Shown here piece after piece: positions 23,724 through 31,348 of a stretch of DNA of 36,274 bases. The notes below the pieces were generated by a model. That model saw only the letters and a program-made list of their open reading frames with translations, had not been told where the DNA came from and made no database searches. The stretch is from Streptomyces althioticus (GTDB lineage: Bacteria; Actinomycetota; Actinomycetes; Streptomycetales; Streptomycetaceae). The translations under genes and the position numbers were made by a program. The stretch lies in the NCBI GenBank assembly GCA_014649355.1, contig BMSW01000037.1, forward strand, positions 1 to 36,274, written 5' to 3'. Every line of letters starts with the position of its first letter. Positions within the stretch are counted from its first letter, which is position 1.

Positions 23724-23751
23724 CGGACAACCCGGACCCCCGGACAACGCC
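23724..23751 (+). promoter_or_regulatory. Repeated CGGACAAC motif upstream of gabT
   Basis: CGGACAAC occurs twice in direct orientation (23724-23731 and 23741-23748, 17 bp apart), about 90-115 bp before gabT. The second copy extends to CCCCGGACAACGCC, matching the aldehyde dehydrogenase promoter motif at 19475-19489. No clear -10/-35 pair was recognised in the 279-bp divergent region. Confidence 0.45.
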
Positions 23752-23840
23752 CACATGGAGCATGCCCAGCCTTCTCCCCCCGCCCTAGCCTGCGAGAAAA
23801 GAAGCATCGAGCGTCCGTTACACCCCCCCAGGAGCCCCGC

Positions 23841-25175
23841 ATGACCGCACTTCCGCAGGAGCGCCGCGTCGTCACCGCCATCCCCGGCCCGAAGTCGCAG
23901 GAGCTGCAGGCCCGCCGCACCGCCGCGGTCGCGCAGGGCGTGGGCTCCGTGCTGCCCGTGTTCACCGCGCGGGCCGGCGGCGGCATCATCGAGGACGTCG
24001 ACGGCAACCGCCTGATCGACTTCGGCTCCGGCATCGCCGTGACCTCCGTCGGCGCGTCCGCCGAGGCCGTCGTCCGCCGCGCCTCCGCGCAGCTCGCCGA
24101 CTTCACCCACACCTGTTTCATGGTGACGCCGTACGAGGGCTACGTGGCCGTCGCCGAGGCGCTCGCCGAGCTGACGCCGGGTGACCACGCGAAGAAGTCC
24201 GCGCTGTTCAACAGCGGCGCCGAGGCCGTCGAGAACGCCGTGAAGATCGCCCGCGCCTACACCAAGCGGCAGGCGGTCGTCGTGTTCGACCACGGCTACC
24301 ACGGCCGCACCAACCTCACGATGGCGCTGACCGCGAAGAACATGCCGTACAAGCACGGCTTCGGTCCGTTCGCGCCCGAGGTGTACCGCGTGCCGGTCGC
24401 CTACGGCTACCGCTGGCCCACCGGGCCGGAGAACGCGGGCCCGGAGGCCGCCGCGCAGGCCATCGACGAGATGTCCAAGCAGGTCGGCGCCGAGAACATC
24501 GCCGCGATCATCATCGAGCCGGTGCTCGGCGAGGGCGGCTTCATCGAGCCGGCGAAGGGCTTCCTGCCGGCGATCAGCGAGTTCGCCAAGGACAACGGCA
24601 TCGTCTTCGTGGCCGACGAGATCCAGTCCGGCTTCTGCCGCACCGGCCAGTGGTTCGCCTGCGAGGACGAGGGCATCGTCCCCGACCTGATCACCACGGC
24701 GAAGGGCATCGCGGGCGGTCTGCCGCTCGCCGCCGTCACCGGCCGCGCGGAGATCATGGACGCCGCGCACTCCGGCGGCCTGGGCGGCACCTACGGCGGC
24801 AACCCGGTGGCCTGCGCGGGTGCGCTCGGCGCCATCGAGACGATGAAGGAGCTGGACCTCAACGCCCGCGCCAAGCGGATCGAGGAGGTCATGAAGGGCC
24901 GCCTGACCGCCATGGCGGAGAAGTTCGACATCATCGGCGACGTCCGGGGCCGCGGCGCGATGATCGCGATCGAGCTGGTCAAGGACCGCGCCACCAAGGA
25001 GCCGAACCCGGAGGCCACGGCCGCGCTGGCGAAGGCCTGCCACCAGGAGGGCCTGCTGGTCCTGACCTGTGGCACCTACGGCAACGTGCTGCGTTTCCTG
25101 CCGCCGCTGGTCATCGGCGAGGACCTGCTGAACGAGGGCCTCGACATCATCGAGCAGGCCTTCACCCGCGTCTGA
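23841..25175 (+). CDS. gabT: 4-aminobutyrate aminotransferase
   Basis: A PLP enzyme transferring the amino group of GABA to 2-oxoglutarate, giving succinic semialdehyde and glutamate. The 444-aa protein has the class-III aminotransferase set: NSGAEAVENAVKIAR (cofactor phosphate loop), DHGYHGRTN, IEPVLGEGGF, VADEIQSGF with the cofactor-binding Asp, and the Schiff-base lysine K288 in TTAKGIAGGLP. The ATG at 23841 has AGGAG six nucleotides upstream. With the polyamine operon on its right it would act as PuuE, the last transamination of putrescine breakdown, and the aldehyde dehydrogenase on its left would finish the route to succinate. It is divergent from the P-loop protein gene. Confidence 0.96.
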   Translation: MTALPQERRVVTAIPGPKSQELQARRTAAVAQGVGSVLPVFTARAGGGIIEDVDGNRLIDFGSGIAVTSVGASAEAVVRRASAQLADFTHTCFMVTPYEGYVAVAEALAELTPGDHAKKSALFNSGAEAVENAVKIARAYTKRQAVVVFDHGYHGRTNLTMALTAKNMPYKHGFGPFAPEVYRVPVAYGYRWPTGPENAGPEAAAQAIDEMSKQVGAENIAAIIIEPVLGEGGFIEPAKGFLPAISEFAKDNGIVFVADEIQSGFCRTGQWFACEDEGIVPDLITTAKGIAGGLPLAAVTGRAEIMDAAHSGGLGGTYGGNPVACAGALGAIETMKELDLNARAKRIEEVMKGRLTAMAEKFDIIGDVRGRGAMIAIELVKDRATKEPNPEATAALAKACHQEGLLVLTCGTYGNVLRFLPPLVIGEDLLNEGLDIIEQAFTRV

Positions 25176-25188
25176 CCCGCCCCCGCGC

Positions 25189-25260
25189 CCCGTCCGGCCG
25201 TCCGTTCCGAAATCCGTCCCGGGTTCCGTCCCGCGATCCGTCCCGCGATGCGTCCGGATC
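25189..25260 (+). repeat. 12-bp tandem repeats after gabT
   Basis: Six degenerate copies with an exact 12-bp period start at 25189, 25201, 25213, 25225, 25237 and 25249. The best two are TCCGTCCCGCGA. They begin 14 bp after the gabT stop, at the start of a 477-bp gap (25176-25652) with no gene. Just beyond is the 12-bp palindrome at 25253-25264 and farther on a 16-bp palindrome at 25530-25545. Confidence 0.75.
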
Positions 25261-25374
25261 CGGACAGCGGCAGAGCGTGTGAAGAACGTGTGGGGGGTGG
25301 ATGACAGGATCCCGGGGGCCCTGTCGCCGGGCCACCCCCTGCCGTAGGTTTCTACCCGGATGAGAGATACACCC

Positions 25375-25398
25375 CCGCCCACAGGGGACTGTGGGCGG
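25375..25398 (+). terminator. Hairpin in the gabT-PAP2 gap
   Basis: A perfect 10-bp stem (25375-25384 with 25389-25398) with a GGGA loop lies 200 bp past gabT. It may end the gabT transcript or be the 3' end of a small RNA; there is no U-run. Confidence 0.5.
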
Positions 25399-25570
25399 CT
25401 CAGGCCGAGGCCTCCCCAGCTTCGACCTGGTCGTGCCTCGCGCACACAACCGGGGCCCGAGGGCCCCGGGTCTCCTCACGATCGGACGGTCGCCCGCCCC
25501 AGACCCCCCGGGGCGCGCGACGTTCCGATCCGGACGGCCGTCCGGGCACCAGACACGGCAAGCCGTTCCC

Positions 25571-25615
25571 CGAAGGGCCGGCGCACACACCCCCCCCCTT
25601 TGTGCCGGCCCTTCG
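25571..25615 (+). terminator. Hairpin with C-rich loop just before the PAP2 gene
   Basis: A perfect 12-bp stem (25571-25582 with 25604-25615) encloses a 21-nt loop containing nine C in a row. It ends 37 bp before the PAP2 start, so it is either a terminator of upstream transcription or a structured leader of the PAP2 message. Confidence 0.6.
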
Positions 25616-25652
25616 GTGTGTCCGCTCCCCGCCGCCTGCGAAGCTGTCCCGC

Positions 25653-26288
25653 ATGCTGCTGCTGGCCGTGCCGTTCCTCCTCTTCCTGCTGATCACCTGG
25701 CAGGTCCTCGCCGACGGTCCGCTCCTCCGCCTCGACGAGCGTCTGAGCGACGCGCTGGTCCGGCCCGACCGTGCCTCCGAACTCCTCTCCGACCTCGGCA
25801 ACGTCGAGACCGCCGTGCCCGTCCTCGCCCTCGCGCTGGCCGTGACGGCGTGGCGGCTGCGCGCCACAGGTGTGGACCGCTGGTGGCTGCCGGCCGCGGC
25901 CGGAGCGGCGGCCATGGTCCTGGTCCCGGTGCTGGTGGCCCCGCTGAAGGCCTGGACCGACCGCCCCGGCACCCCCGCCGTCCCCCCGGCGACCGGCTAC
26001 TTCCCCTCCGGCCACACGGCCACGGCGACGGTCGCGTACGGCACGGCGACCCTGCTGCTCCTCCCCCTGCTCGGGTCACCGGCCGTCCGCCGGTGCCTGG
26101 TCGCGCTGTGCGCCCTGCTGATCCTGGGCGCGTCGTACGGCCTGGTGCGCCGGGGCTACCACTGGCCGCTGGACGTGGTGGGGAGCTGGTGCCTCGGCGC
26201 ACTGCTGCTGACCGGTGTGGCGCTGGTCAGCCGAAGTAGCCGTCGAACGTCCGCTGGAACTCCCAGCCGCCGAAGCGGTCCCAGTTGA
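25653..26288 (+). CDS. PAP2-family membrane phosphatase
   Basis: PAP2 proteins remove phosphate from lipid phosphates or undecaprenyl diphosphate at the membrane's outer face. The 211-aa protein starts MLLLAVPFLLFLLITWQV, a membrane helix, and has about five further hydrophobic segments. Catalytic blocks are K..RP (LKAWTDRP, slightly shorter spacing than the classic form), FPSGHTA, and RRGYHWPLDV with the conserved Arg, His and Asp. I prefer the ATG at 25653; the upstream GTG at 25602 lies inside a hairpin. The ribosome site is weak. The last 62 bp overlap the 3' end of the convergent chitinase gene. No operon partner is evident and the substrate is unknown. Confidence 0.88.
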   Translation: MLLLAVPFLLFLLITWQVLADGPLLRLDERLSDALVRPDRASELLSDLGNVETAVPVLALALAVTAWRLRATGVDRWWLPAAAGAAAMVLVPVLVAPLKAWTDRPGTPAVPPATGYFPSGHTATATVAYGTATLLLLPLLGSPAVRRCLVALCALLILGASYGLVRRGYHWPLDVVGSWCLGALLLTGVALVSRSSRRTSAGTPSRRSGPS

Positions 26289-28041
26289 TCGACCAGGTCA
26301 TCAGGCCGCGCAGGGACGGCCAGGCGCCGTGGGGTGTGTAGGAGCCGCAGTCGGTGTTCCTCGTCAGGCAGTTGAGCGTCTTGACGACCTCCGCGGGCGG
26401 CACGTGGCCGTTGCCCGCGTTGACCGTGGCCGGCATGCCGATGGCGACCTGGTCGGGGCGCAGGGGCGGGAAGACGTTGCCCGCGTCGCCCGCGACCGGG
26501 AAGCCGGTGAGCAGCATGTCGGTCATGGCGATGTGGAAGTCGGCCCCGCCCATGGAGTGGTACTGACCGTCCAGGCCCATGATCGGGCCGGAGTTGTAGT
26601 CCTGGACGTGCAGCAGGGTGAGGTCGTCGCGCAGCGCGTGGATCACGGGGAGGTAGGCGCCCGCGCGCGGGTCCTGGCCGCCCCACGGGCCGCTGCCGTA
26701 GAACTGGTGGCCGAGCTGGACGAAGAAGGTCTCCGGGGCCATGGTCAGGACGAAGTCGTCGCCGTACTTGGCCTTGAGAGTCTTCAGGGCCGAGACGAGG
26801 TTGACGATCACCGGGGTCTTCGGGTTCCTGAAGTCGGTGTCGCCGGTGTCCAGGGAGAGGGAGTGGCCCTCGAAGTCGATGTCGAGGCCGTCGAGTCCGT
26901 ACTCGTCGATGATCTCCGAGACGGAGGAGACGAAGGCGTCGCGGGCGGCGGTCGTCGTGAGCCGGACCTGTCCGTTCTGGCCTCCGATCGAGATCAGCAC
27001 CTTCTTGCCGGCCGCCTGCTTGGCCCTGATCGCCGCCTTGAACTCGGCGTCGCTCTCCACGCCGGGACACTCCGCGGCCGGGCAGCGCTCGAAGCGGATG
27101 TCGCCGGAGGTGACGGACGTGGGTTCGCCGAAGGCCAGGTCGATGACGTCCCAGCTGTCGGGGACGTCGGCGAGGCGGGTGTAGCCGGAGCCGTTGGCGA
27201 AGCTCGCGTGGAGGTAGCCGACCAGGGCGTGGGCCGGGAGGCCGGAGTCGCCGCCGCCGGAGTCGGGCGCCGGGGTCGTCGCGGTGACGGTCGCCGAACG
27301 GGCCGACTCGCCCGCGTCGTTGAGCGCCGCCACCTGGAAGGCGTACGCCGTCGAGGGGGACAGGCCGGTGACGGTGGTCGAGGTGCCGGTGACGGTGCGG
27401 ATCCGCGCGCCGTCGCGGTAGACGGCGTACGAGGTGGCGCCCGCGGCCGGTGACCAGGACAGGGAGACGCTGGTGGGGGTCGTGCCGGACGCGGTGAGGC
27501 CGGCCGGCGGGGCGGGCGGCTGCCCGGTCTCGCCGCCGGGGCCGGTGAGGGTGATGTCGTCCGCGTGGTAGGCGCCCGTGCCGTACCAGCCGTGGGTGTA
27601 GATCGTGACGCTGGTGGTGGAAGGGCCGGTGCGGAAGGTCGTGGTGAGCTTCTGCCAGTCGGGGGCGGACTGGGTCCAGGTGGAGACGTCGGTGGTGCCG
27701 GTGCCGCTCGCACCGAGGTACACGTAGGCGCCGCGGACGTGGCCGGAGAGGGTGTACGCGGAGTCGGGCCTCACGGTGACCGTCTGGGCGCAGCGGGCGT
27801 TGTCCGAGCCGGCCGGGGTGGCCTTCAGTGCGGAGGCGCCGCCGTGGACGGGTGAGGTGACGGTGGTGCCGGCCGGGCAGGTCCAGCCGTCGAGGCCGGC
27901 CTCGAAGCCGCCGTTGCGGGCGAGGTCCGCGTCGGCCGCGCGGGCGGCCGGCGTCAGGGCGGTGACGCCGGCCGCGGCGACGGCGGTCGCGGTGAGCAGG
28001 ACGGCGAGGGGGCGGCGGGCGTGGGGTCTGGCGCGGTCCAC
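26227..28041 (-). CDS. Secreted GH18 chitinase with CBM and fibronectin III domains
   Basis: Endo- or exo-chitinase acting outside the cell on chitin, giving chitobiose for uptake. The 604-aa protein has a signal peptide (about 1-35, ending in AARA). A carbohydrate-binding module of CBM4/9-CBM16 type follows at about 38-168 (NGGFEAGLDGW to YHADDITLTG), then a fibronectin III domain at about 178-258 (PAGLTASGTTPTSVSLSWSP) and a GH18 barrel from about 270. The GH18 motif DGLDIDFE at 384-391 gives E391 as acid/base, with D386/D388-type partners, and SIGGQNG lies before it. The GTG at 28041 has GGAGG about six nucleotides upstream. A DasR-type operator lies 46 bp upstream. I recall ChiB of S. coelicolor at this chromosomal place. 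Its 3' end overlaps PAP2. Confidence 0.94.
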   Translation of the reverse strand: MDRARPHARRPLAVLLTATAVAAAGVTALTPAARAADADLARNGGFEAGLDGWTCPAGTTVTSPVHGGASALKATPAGSDNARCAQTVTVRPDSAYTLSGHVRGAYVYLGASGTGTTDVSTWTQSAPDWQKLTTTFRTGPSTTSVTIYTHGWYGTGAYHADDITLTGPGGETGQPPAPPAGLTASGTTPTSVSLSWSPAAGATSYAVYRDGARIRTVTGTSTTVTGLSPSTAYAFQVAALNDAGESARSATVTATTPAPDSGGGDSGLPAHALVGYLHASFANGSGYTRLADVPDSWDVIDLAFGEPTSVTSGDIRFERCPAAECPGVESDAEFKAAIRAKQAAGKKVLISIGGQNGQVRLTTTAARDAFVSSVSEIIDEYGLDGLDIDFEGHSLSLDTGDTDFRNPKTPVIVNLVSALKTLKAKYGDDFVLTMAPETFFVQLGHQFYGSGPWGGQDPRAGAYLPVIHALRDDLTLLHVQDYNSGPIMGLDGQYHSMGGADFHIAMTDMLLTGFPVAGDAGNVFPPLRPDQVAIGMPATVNAGNGHVPPAEVVKTLNCLTRNTDCGSYTPHGAWPSLRGLMTWSINWDRFGGWEFQRTFDGYFG

Positions 28042-28086
28042 AAGGGCCTCCGGGCAGGGGGGAGTTGGAGGGGTGGAGCGCGCTCA

Positions 28087-28104
28087 ATTTGGTCCAGACC
28101 AATG
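28087..28104. promoter_or_regulatory. DasR-type operator (dre) upstream of the chitinase gene
   Basis: TTTGGTCCAGACCAATG fits the known dre pattern (ACTGGTCTAGACCACT-like): inverted TTGGTC and GACCAA halves with a CA centre. It lies in the 120-bp gap between the chitinase and the PuuB-like gene, 46 bp before the chitinase start. DasR is the GntR-family repressor of N-acetylglucosamine and chitin genes in Streptomyces. Confidence 0.85.
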
Positions 28105-28161
28105 CTCTTGTCAAGCCCCTGCGCAGCGTCCCCGCACGCCCCTGCCCGGCCCCGGAGAGGC

Positions 28162-29580
28162 TCAGCTGTCGAACCCCAGCCCCAGCCGGTCCATCGTCCG
28201 CAGCCACAGGTTCCGCCGGCCCTCGTGCGCGTCCGCCCTGGCCAGGGACCACTTGGTCAGGGCGACGCCGGCCCAGGCGAACGGCTCCGGCGGGAACGGC
28301 AGCGGCTTGCTGCGCACCATCTCCAGCTCCGTGCGCTCGGTCCGCTCCCCCGCCAGAAGGTCCAGCATCACCTCCGCGCCGAACCGCGTCGCGCCGACGC
28401 CGAGCCCGGTGTAGCCCGCCGCGTACGCCACCCGGCCCGCGTGGGCGGTGCCGAAGAACGCCGAGAAGCGGGAGCAGGTGTCGATCGCGCCGCCCCAGGC
28501 GTGGGTGAAGCGCACCCCCTCCAGCTGCGGGAAGCAGGTGAAGAAGTGTCCCGCGAGCTTGGCGTACGTCTCCGGACGGTCGTCGTACTCGGCGCGCACC
28601 CGGCCGCCGTACGGGTAGATCGCGTCGTAGCCGCCCCACAGGACGCGGTTGTCGGAGGAGAGCCGGAAGTAGTGGAACTGGTTGGCGCTGTCGCCGAGCC
28701 CCTGGCGGTTCTTCCAGCCGATGGACGCGAGCTGCTCGGGGGTGAGCGGCTCGGTCATCAGGGCGTAGTCGTAGACCGGGACGGTGTACGCCCGCACGCG
28801 GCGGACCAGGCTGGGGAAGACGTTGGTGCCGAGCGCGACCCGGCGCGCGCGGACGGCGCCGTACGGGGTGCGGACGGACATGCCGGCGCCGTACTGCCGC
28901 AAGGTGAGCGCGGGCGTGTGCTCGTACACGCGCACCCCGAGGTCGAGGCAGGCGCGCTTGAGGCCCCAGGCGAGGCGGGCCGGGTTGAGCATGGCCACGC
29001 CCCGGCGGTCGTACAGCCCGGCGAGGAAGGTGGGCGAGTCGACCTGCTCGCGGACCGCGTCGGCGTCGAGGAACTCGATGCCCTCGGCGAGGCCGCGGGC
29101 GCCGATCTCCTCGTACCAGGCGCGCAGTTCCTCCGCCTGGTAGGGCTCGGTGGCGACGTCGATCTCGCCGGTGCGCTCGAAGTCGCAGTCGATGGAGTGG
29201 CGGGCGACGGTCTCCTCGATGGCGTCGAGGTTGCGGGCGCCCAGCCGTTCCAGGGTGTGGATCTCGTCGGGCCAGCGGGTGAGCCCGTTGGACAGGCCGT
29301 GGGTGAGGGAGGCGGCGCAGAACCCGCCGTTGCGGCCGGAGGCGGCCCAGCCCACCTCGCGGCCCTCGACGAGCACGACGTCCCGCGAGGGGTCGCGCTC
29401 CTTGGCGATCAGCGCGGTCCACAGTCCGCTGTAGCCGCCGCCCACGACCAGCAGGTCGCAGGTGGTCCGCCCGGTCAGGGCCGGCTCGGGGGCGGGGCGG
29501 CCGGGGTCGTCCAGCCAGTAGGAGACCGGCCGGGCCTCGGAGAGGGACTGCGTCCAACGGCTCATGGCGCTCGGGGCCAT
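28162..29580 (-). CDS. FAD-dependent amine oxidase/oxidoreductase, PuuB-like
   Basis: A 472-aa DAO-family flavoprotein. The FAD-binding dinucleotide motif is DLLVVGGGYSGLWTALIAKE at residues 42-61 and is followed by SGRNGGFCAA, a pattern of gamma-glutamylputrescine oxidases. The C-terminal FAD block is YAAGYTGLGVGATRFGAEVM. In the Puu pathway PuuB oxidises gamma-glutamylputrescine to its aldehyde; the polyamine importer genes directly upstream support such a substrate, but another amine is possible. I chose the ATG at 29580 because AGGGAG lies eight nucleotides upstream; an internal ATG at 29565 has none. It is the last gene of a six-gene minus-strand operon, 37 bp after potC. Confidence 0.88.
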   Translation of the reverse strand: MAPSAMSRWTQSLSEARPVSYWLDDPGRPAPEPALTGRTTCDLLVVGGGYSGLWTALIAKERDPSRDVVLVEGREVGWAASGRNGGFCAASLTHGLSNGLTRWPDEIHTLERLGARNLDAIEETVARHSIDCDFERTGEIDVATEPYQAEELRAWYEEIGARGLAEGIEFLDADAVREQVDSPTFLAGLYDRRGVAMLNPARLAWGLKRACLDLGVRVYEHTPALTLRQYGAGMSVRTPYGAVRARRVALGTNVFPSLVRRVRAYTVPVYDYALMTEPLTPEQLASIGWKNRQGLGDSANQFHYFRLSSDNRVLWGGYDAIYPYGGRVRAEYDDRPETYAKLAGHFFTCFPQLEGVRFTHAWGGAIDTCSRFSAFFGTAHAGRVAYAAGYTGLGVGATRFGAEVMLDLLAGERTERTELEMVRSKPLPFPPEPFAWAGVALTKWSLARADAHEGRRNLWLRTMDRLGLGFDS

Positions 29581-29617
29581 GATCTCAACTCCCTACTGCG
29601 GACTGTGGAACGACGCG

Positions 29618-30418
29618 TTATGCCTTCTGGCGCCTGCGGCGGTTGCCGACGGCCATGGAGACCAGCACCAGAGCCACGGCGACCACGAACATGGCCGTGC
29701 CGATGACGTTGATCTGGACGGGCGTGCCGCGCTGCGCGGAGCCCCACACGAACATCGGGAAGGTGACGGTCGAACCGGCGTTGAAGTTGGTGATGATGAA
29801 GTCGTCGAAGGACAGGGCGAAGGCGAGCAGCGCGCCCGCCGCGATGCCGGGGGCGGCGATCGGCAGCGTGACCCGCAGGAACGTCTGCACCGGGCCGGCG
29901 TAGAGGTCCTGTGCGGCCTGCTCCAGACGCGGGTCCATCGACATCACGCGTGCCTTCACGGCGACCACGACGAAGCTGAGGCAGAACATGATGTGGGCGA
30001 TGAGGATCGTCCAGAAGCCCAGCTCGGCGCCCATGTTGAGGAACAGGGTGAGCAGCGAGGCCGCCATCACCACCTCGGGCATCGCCATCGGCAGGAAGAT
30101 CAGCGAGTTGACCGCGCCGCGGGCGCGGAAGCGGTAGCGGACCAGCGCGAACGCGATCATCGTGCCGAGCAGCGTGGCGCCGAGCGTGGCCCAGAAGGCG
30201 ATCTGCAGGCTGAGGCCCAGCGACTCGCAGAGCCCGGAGACCCCGCACGGGTCCCGCCACGCGTCGGTGGAGAACTCCTGCCACTGGTAGTTGAAGCGCC
30301 CCTTCGGCCGGTTGAAGGAGAACACCGTGACGACGACGTTCGGCAGCAGCAGGTAGGCGAGCGTCAGCAGGCCCGCCATGACGACGACGTTGCGCTTGAA
30401 CCAATTGACGAAGGTCAT
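29618..30418 (-). CDS. potC: Spermidine/putrescine ABC transporter permease PotC
   Basis: Membrane subunit of the polyamine importer, 266 aa with six hydrophobic segments (first VVVMAGLLTLAYLLLPNVVV). The EAA-type coupling motif is RLEQAAQDLYAGPVQTFLRV. A typical PotC block is AFALSFDDFIITNFNAG. The ATG immediately follows the potB stop (TAAATG, no gap), so translation is likely coupled. It stops in TAA, as does potB, which is unusual in this GC-rich DNA; the junction also forms the rare TTTAAA. It works with PotB, PotA and the lipoprotein PotD. Confidence 0.95.
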   Translation of the reverse strand: MTFVNWFKRNVVVMAGLLTLAYLLLPNVVVTVFSFNRPKGRFNYQWQEFSTDAWRDPCGVSGLCESLGLSLQIAFWATLGATLLGTMIAFALVRYRFRARGAVNSLIFLPMAMPEVVMAASLLTLFLNMGAELGFWTILIAHIMFCLSFVVVAVKARVMSMDPRLEQAAQDLYAGPVQTFLRVTLPIAAPGIAAGALLAFALSFDDFIITNFNAGSTVTFPMFVWGSAQRGTPVQINVIGTAMFVVAVALVLVSMAVGNRRRRQKA

Positions 30419-31348
30419 TTAAACCAGATCCTCCGTGCCGGACTTGCGGATGTAGACCGTGACGACGGCGAGGATCGCGGCCATCAGGATGAACGAGAGC
30501 GCCGCGGCCGTCGGGTAGTCCAGGATCCGCAGGAACTGGGACTGGATGACGTTGCCGACCATCCGGGTGTCGGTGGAGCCGAGCAGGTCCGAGTTGATGT
30601 AGTCACCGGACGCGGGGATGAAGGTCAGCAGCGTGCCGGAGACCACGCCCGGCATCGACAGCGGGAAGGTGACCTTGCGGAAGGTGGTCGACGGCTTGGC
30701 GTAGAGGTCGCCGGCGGCCTCGTGCAGCCGGGGGTCGATCCGCTCCAGCGAGGTGTACAGCGGCAGGATCATGAACGGCAGGAAGTTGTACGTCAGACCG
30801 CACACCACCGCGAGCGGGGTGGCGAGCACCCGGTCGCCGGCGGTCCAGCCGAGGAACGCGGTGACGTCCAGGACGTGCAGTGCGTCCAGGGCGCCGACCA
30901 CCGGGCCGCCGTCCGCGAGGATCGTCTTCCAGGCGAGGGTGCGGATCAGGAAGCTGGTGAAGAACGGCGCGATCACCAGGATCATGATCAGGTTGCGCCA
31001 GCGTCCCGCGCGGAAGGCGATCAGGTACGCCAGCGGGTAGCCGAGCAGCAGGCACAGCACGGTCGCGGAGGCCGCGTAGAGCACCGAGCGGACGAACTGC
31101 GGCCAGTACTCGGACAGCGCGTCCCAGTAGGTGGCGAAGTGCCAGGTGACCTTGTAGCCCTCCTCCAGGGAGCCCGTCTGCACGGACGTGGAGGCCTGGT
31201 AGATCACCGGCAGCGCGAAGAACACGACGAGCCAGAGCAGGCCGGGCAGCAGGAGCAGGTACGGCGTCCAGCGGCCGCGTTTGCGCGGCGGTTTCTTCTC
31301 GGGGGCGACGGGCGCCGGCGTCGGCGGCGCCTCGGTGACCGTGGCCAT
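30419..31348 (-). CDS. potB: Spermidine/putrescine ABC transporter permease PotB
   Basis: Partner permease, 309 aa. A Pro/Lys-rich cytoplasmic N-terminus (1-28) is followed by six membrane helices starting YLLLLPGLLWLVVFFALPVI. The coupling motif is RLHEAAGDLYAKPSTTFRKV, and the family block FIPASGDYINSDLLGS is present near the C-terminus. Its ATG overlaps the potA stop by one base (TGATG), and its TAA stop directly abuts the potC start. The tight packing indicates a single transcript for the importer. Confidence 0.95.
   Translation of the reverse strand: MATVTEAPPTPAPVAPEKKPPRKRGRWTPYLLLLPGLLWLVVFFALPVIYQASTSVQTGSLEEGYKVTWHFATYWDALSEYWPQFVRSVLYAASATVLCLLLGYPLAYLIAFRAGRWRNLIMILVIAPFFTSFLIRTLAWKTILADGGPVVGALDALHVLDVTAFLGWTAGDRVLATPLAVVCGLTYNFLPFMILPLYTSLERIDPRLHEAAGDLYAKPSTTFRKVTFPLSMPGVVSGTLLTFIPASGDYINSDLLGSTDTRMVGNVIQSQFLRILDYPTAAALSFILMAAILAVVTVYIRKSGTEDLV

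Noticed and set aside
19512..25175. A 1887-codon plus-strand open frame ending with gabT
   Set aside because: Only its last 444 codons are gabT. The rest is antisense to pucR and the P-loop protein gene, has no ribosome site, and shows the Gly/Arg/Val-rich composition typical of shadow frames in GC-rich DNA.
25602..25652. A longer PAP2 start at the GTG 25602
   Set aside because: It lies at the edge of a 12-bp hairpin, has no ribosome site, and would put 17 non-hydrophobic residues before the first membrane helix.
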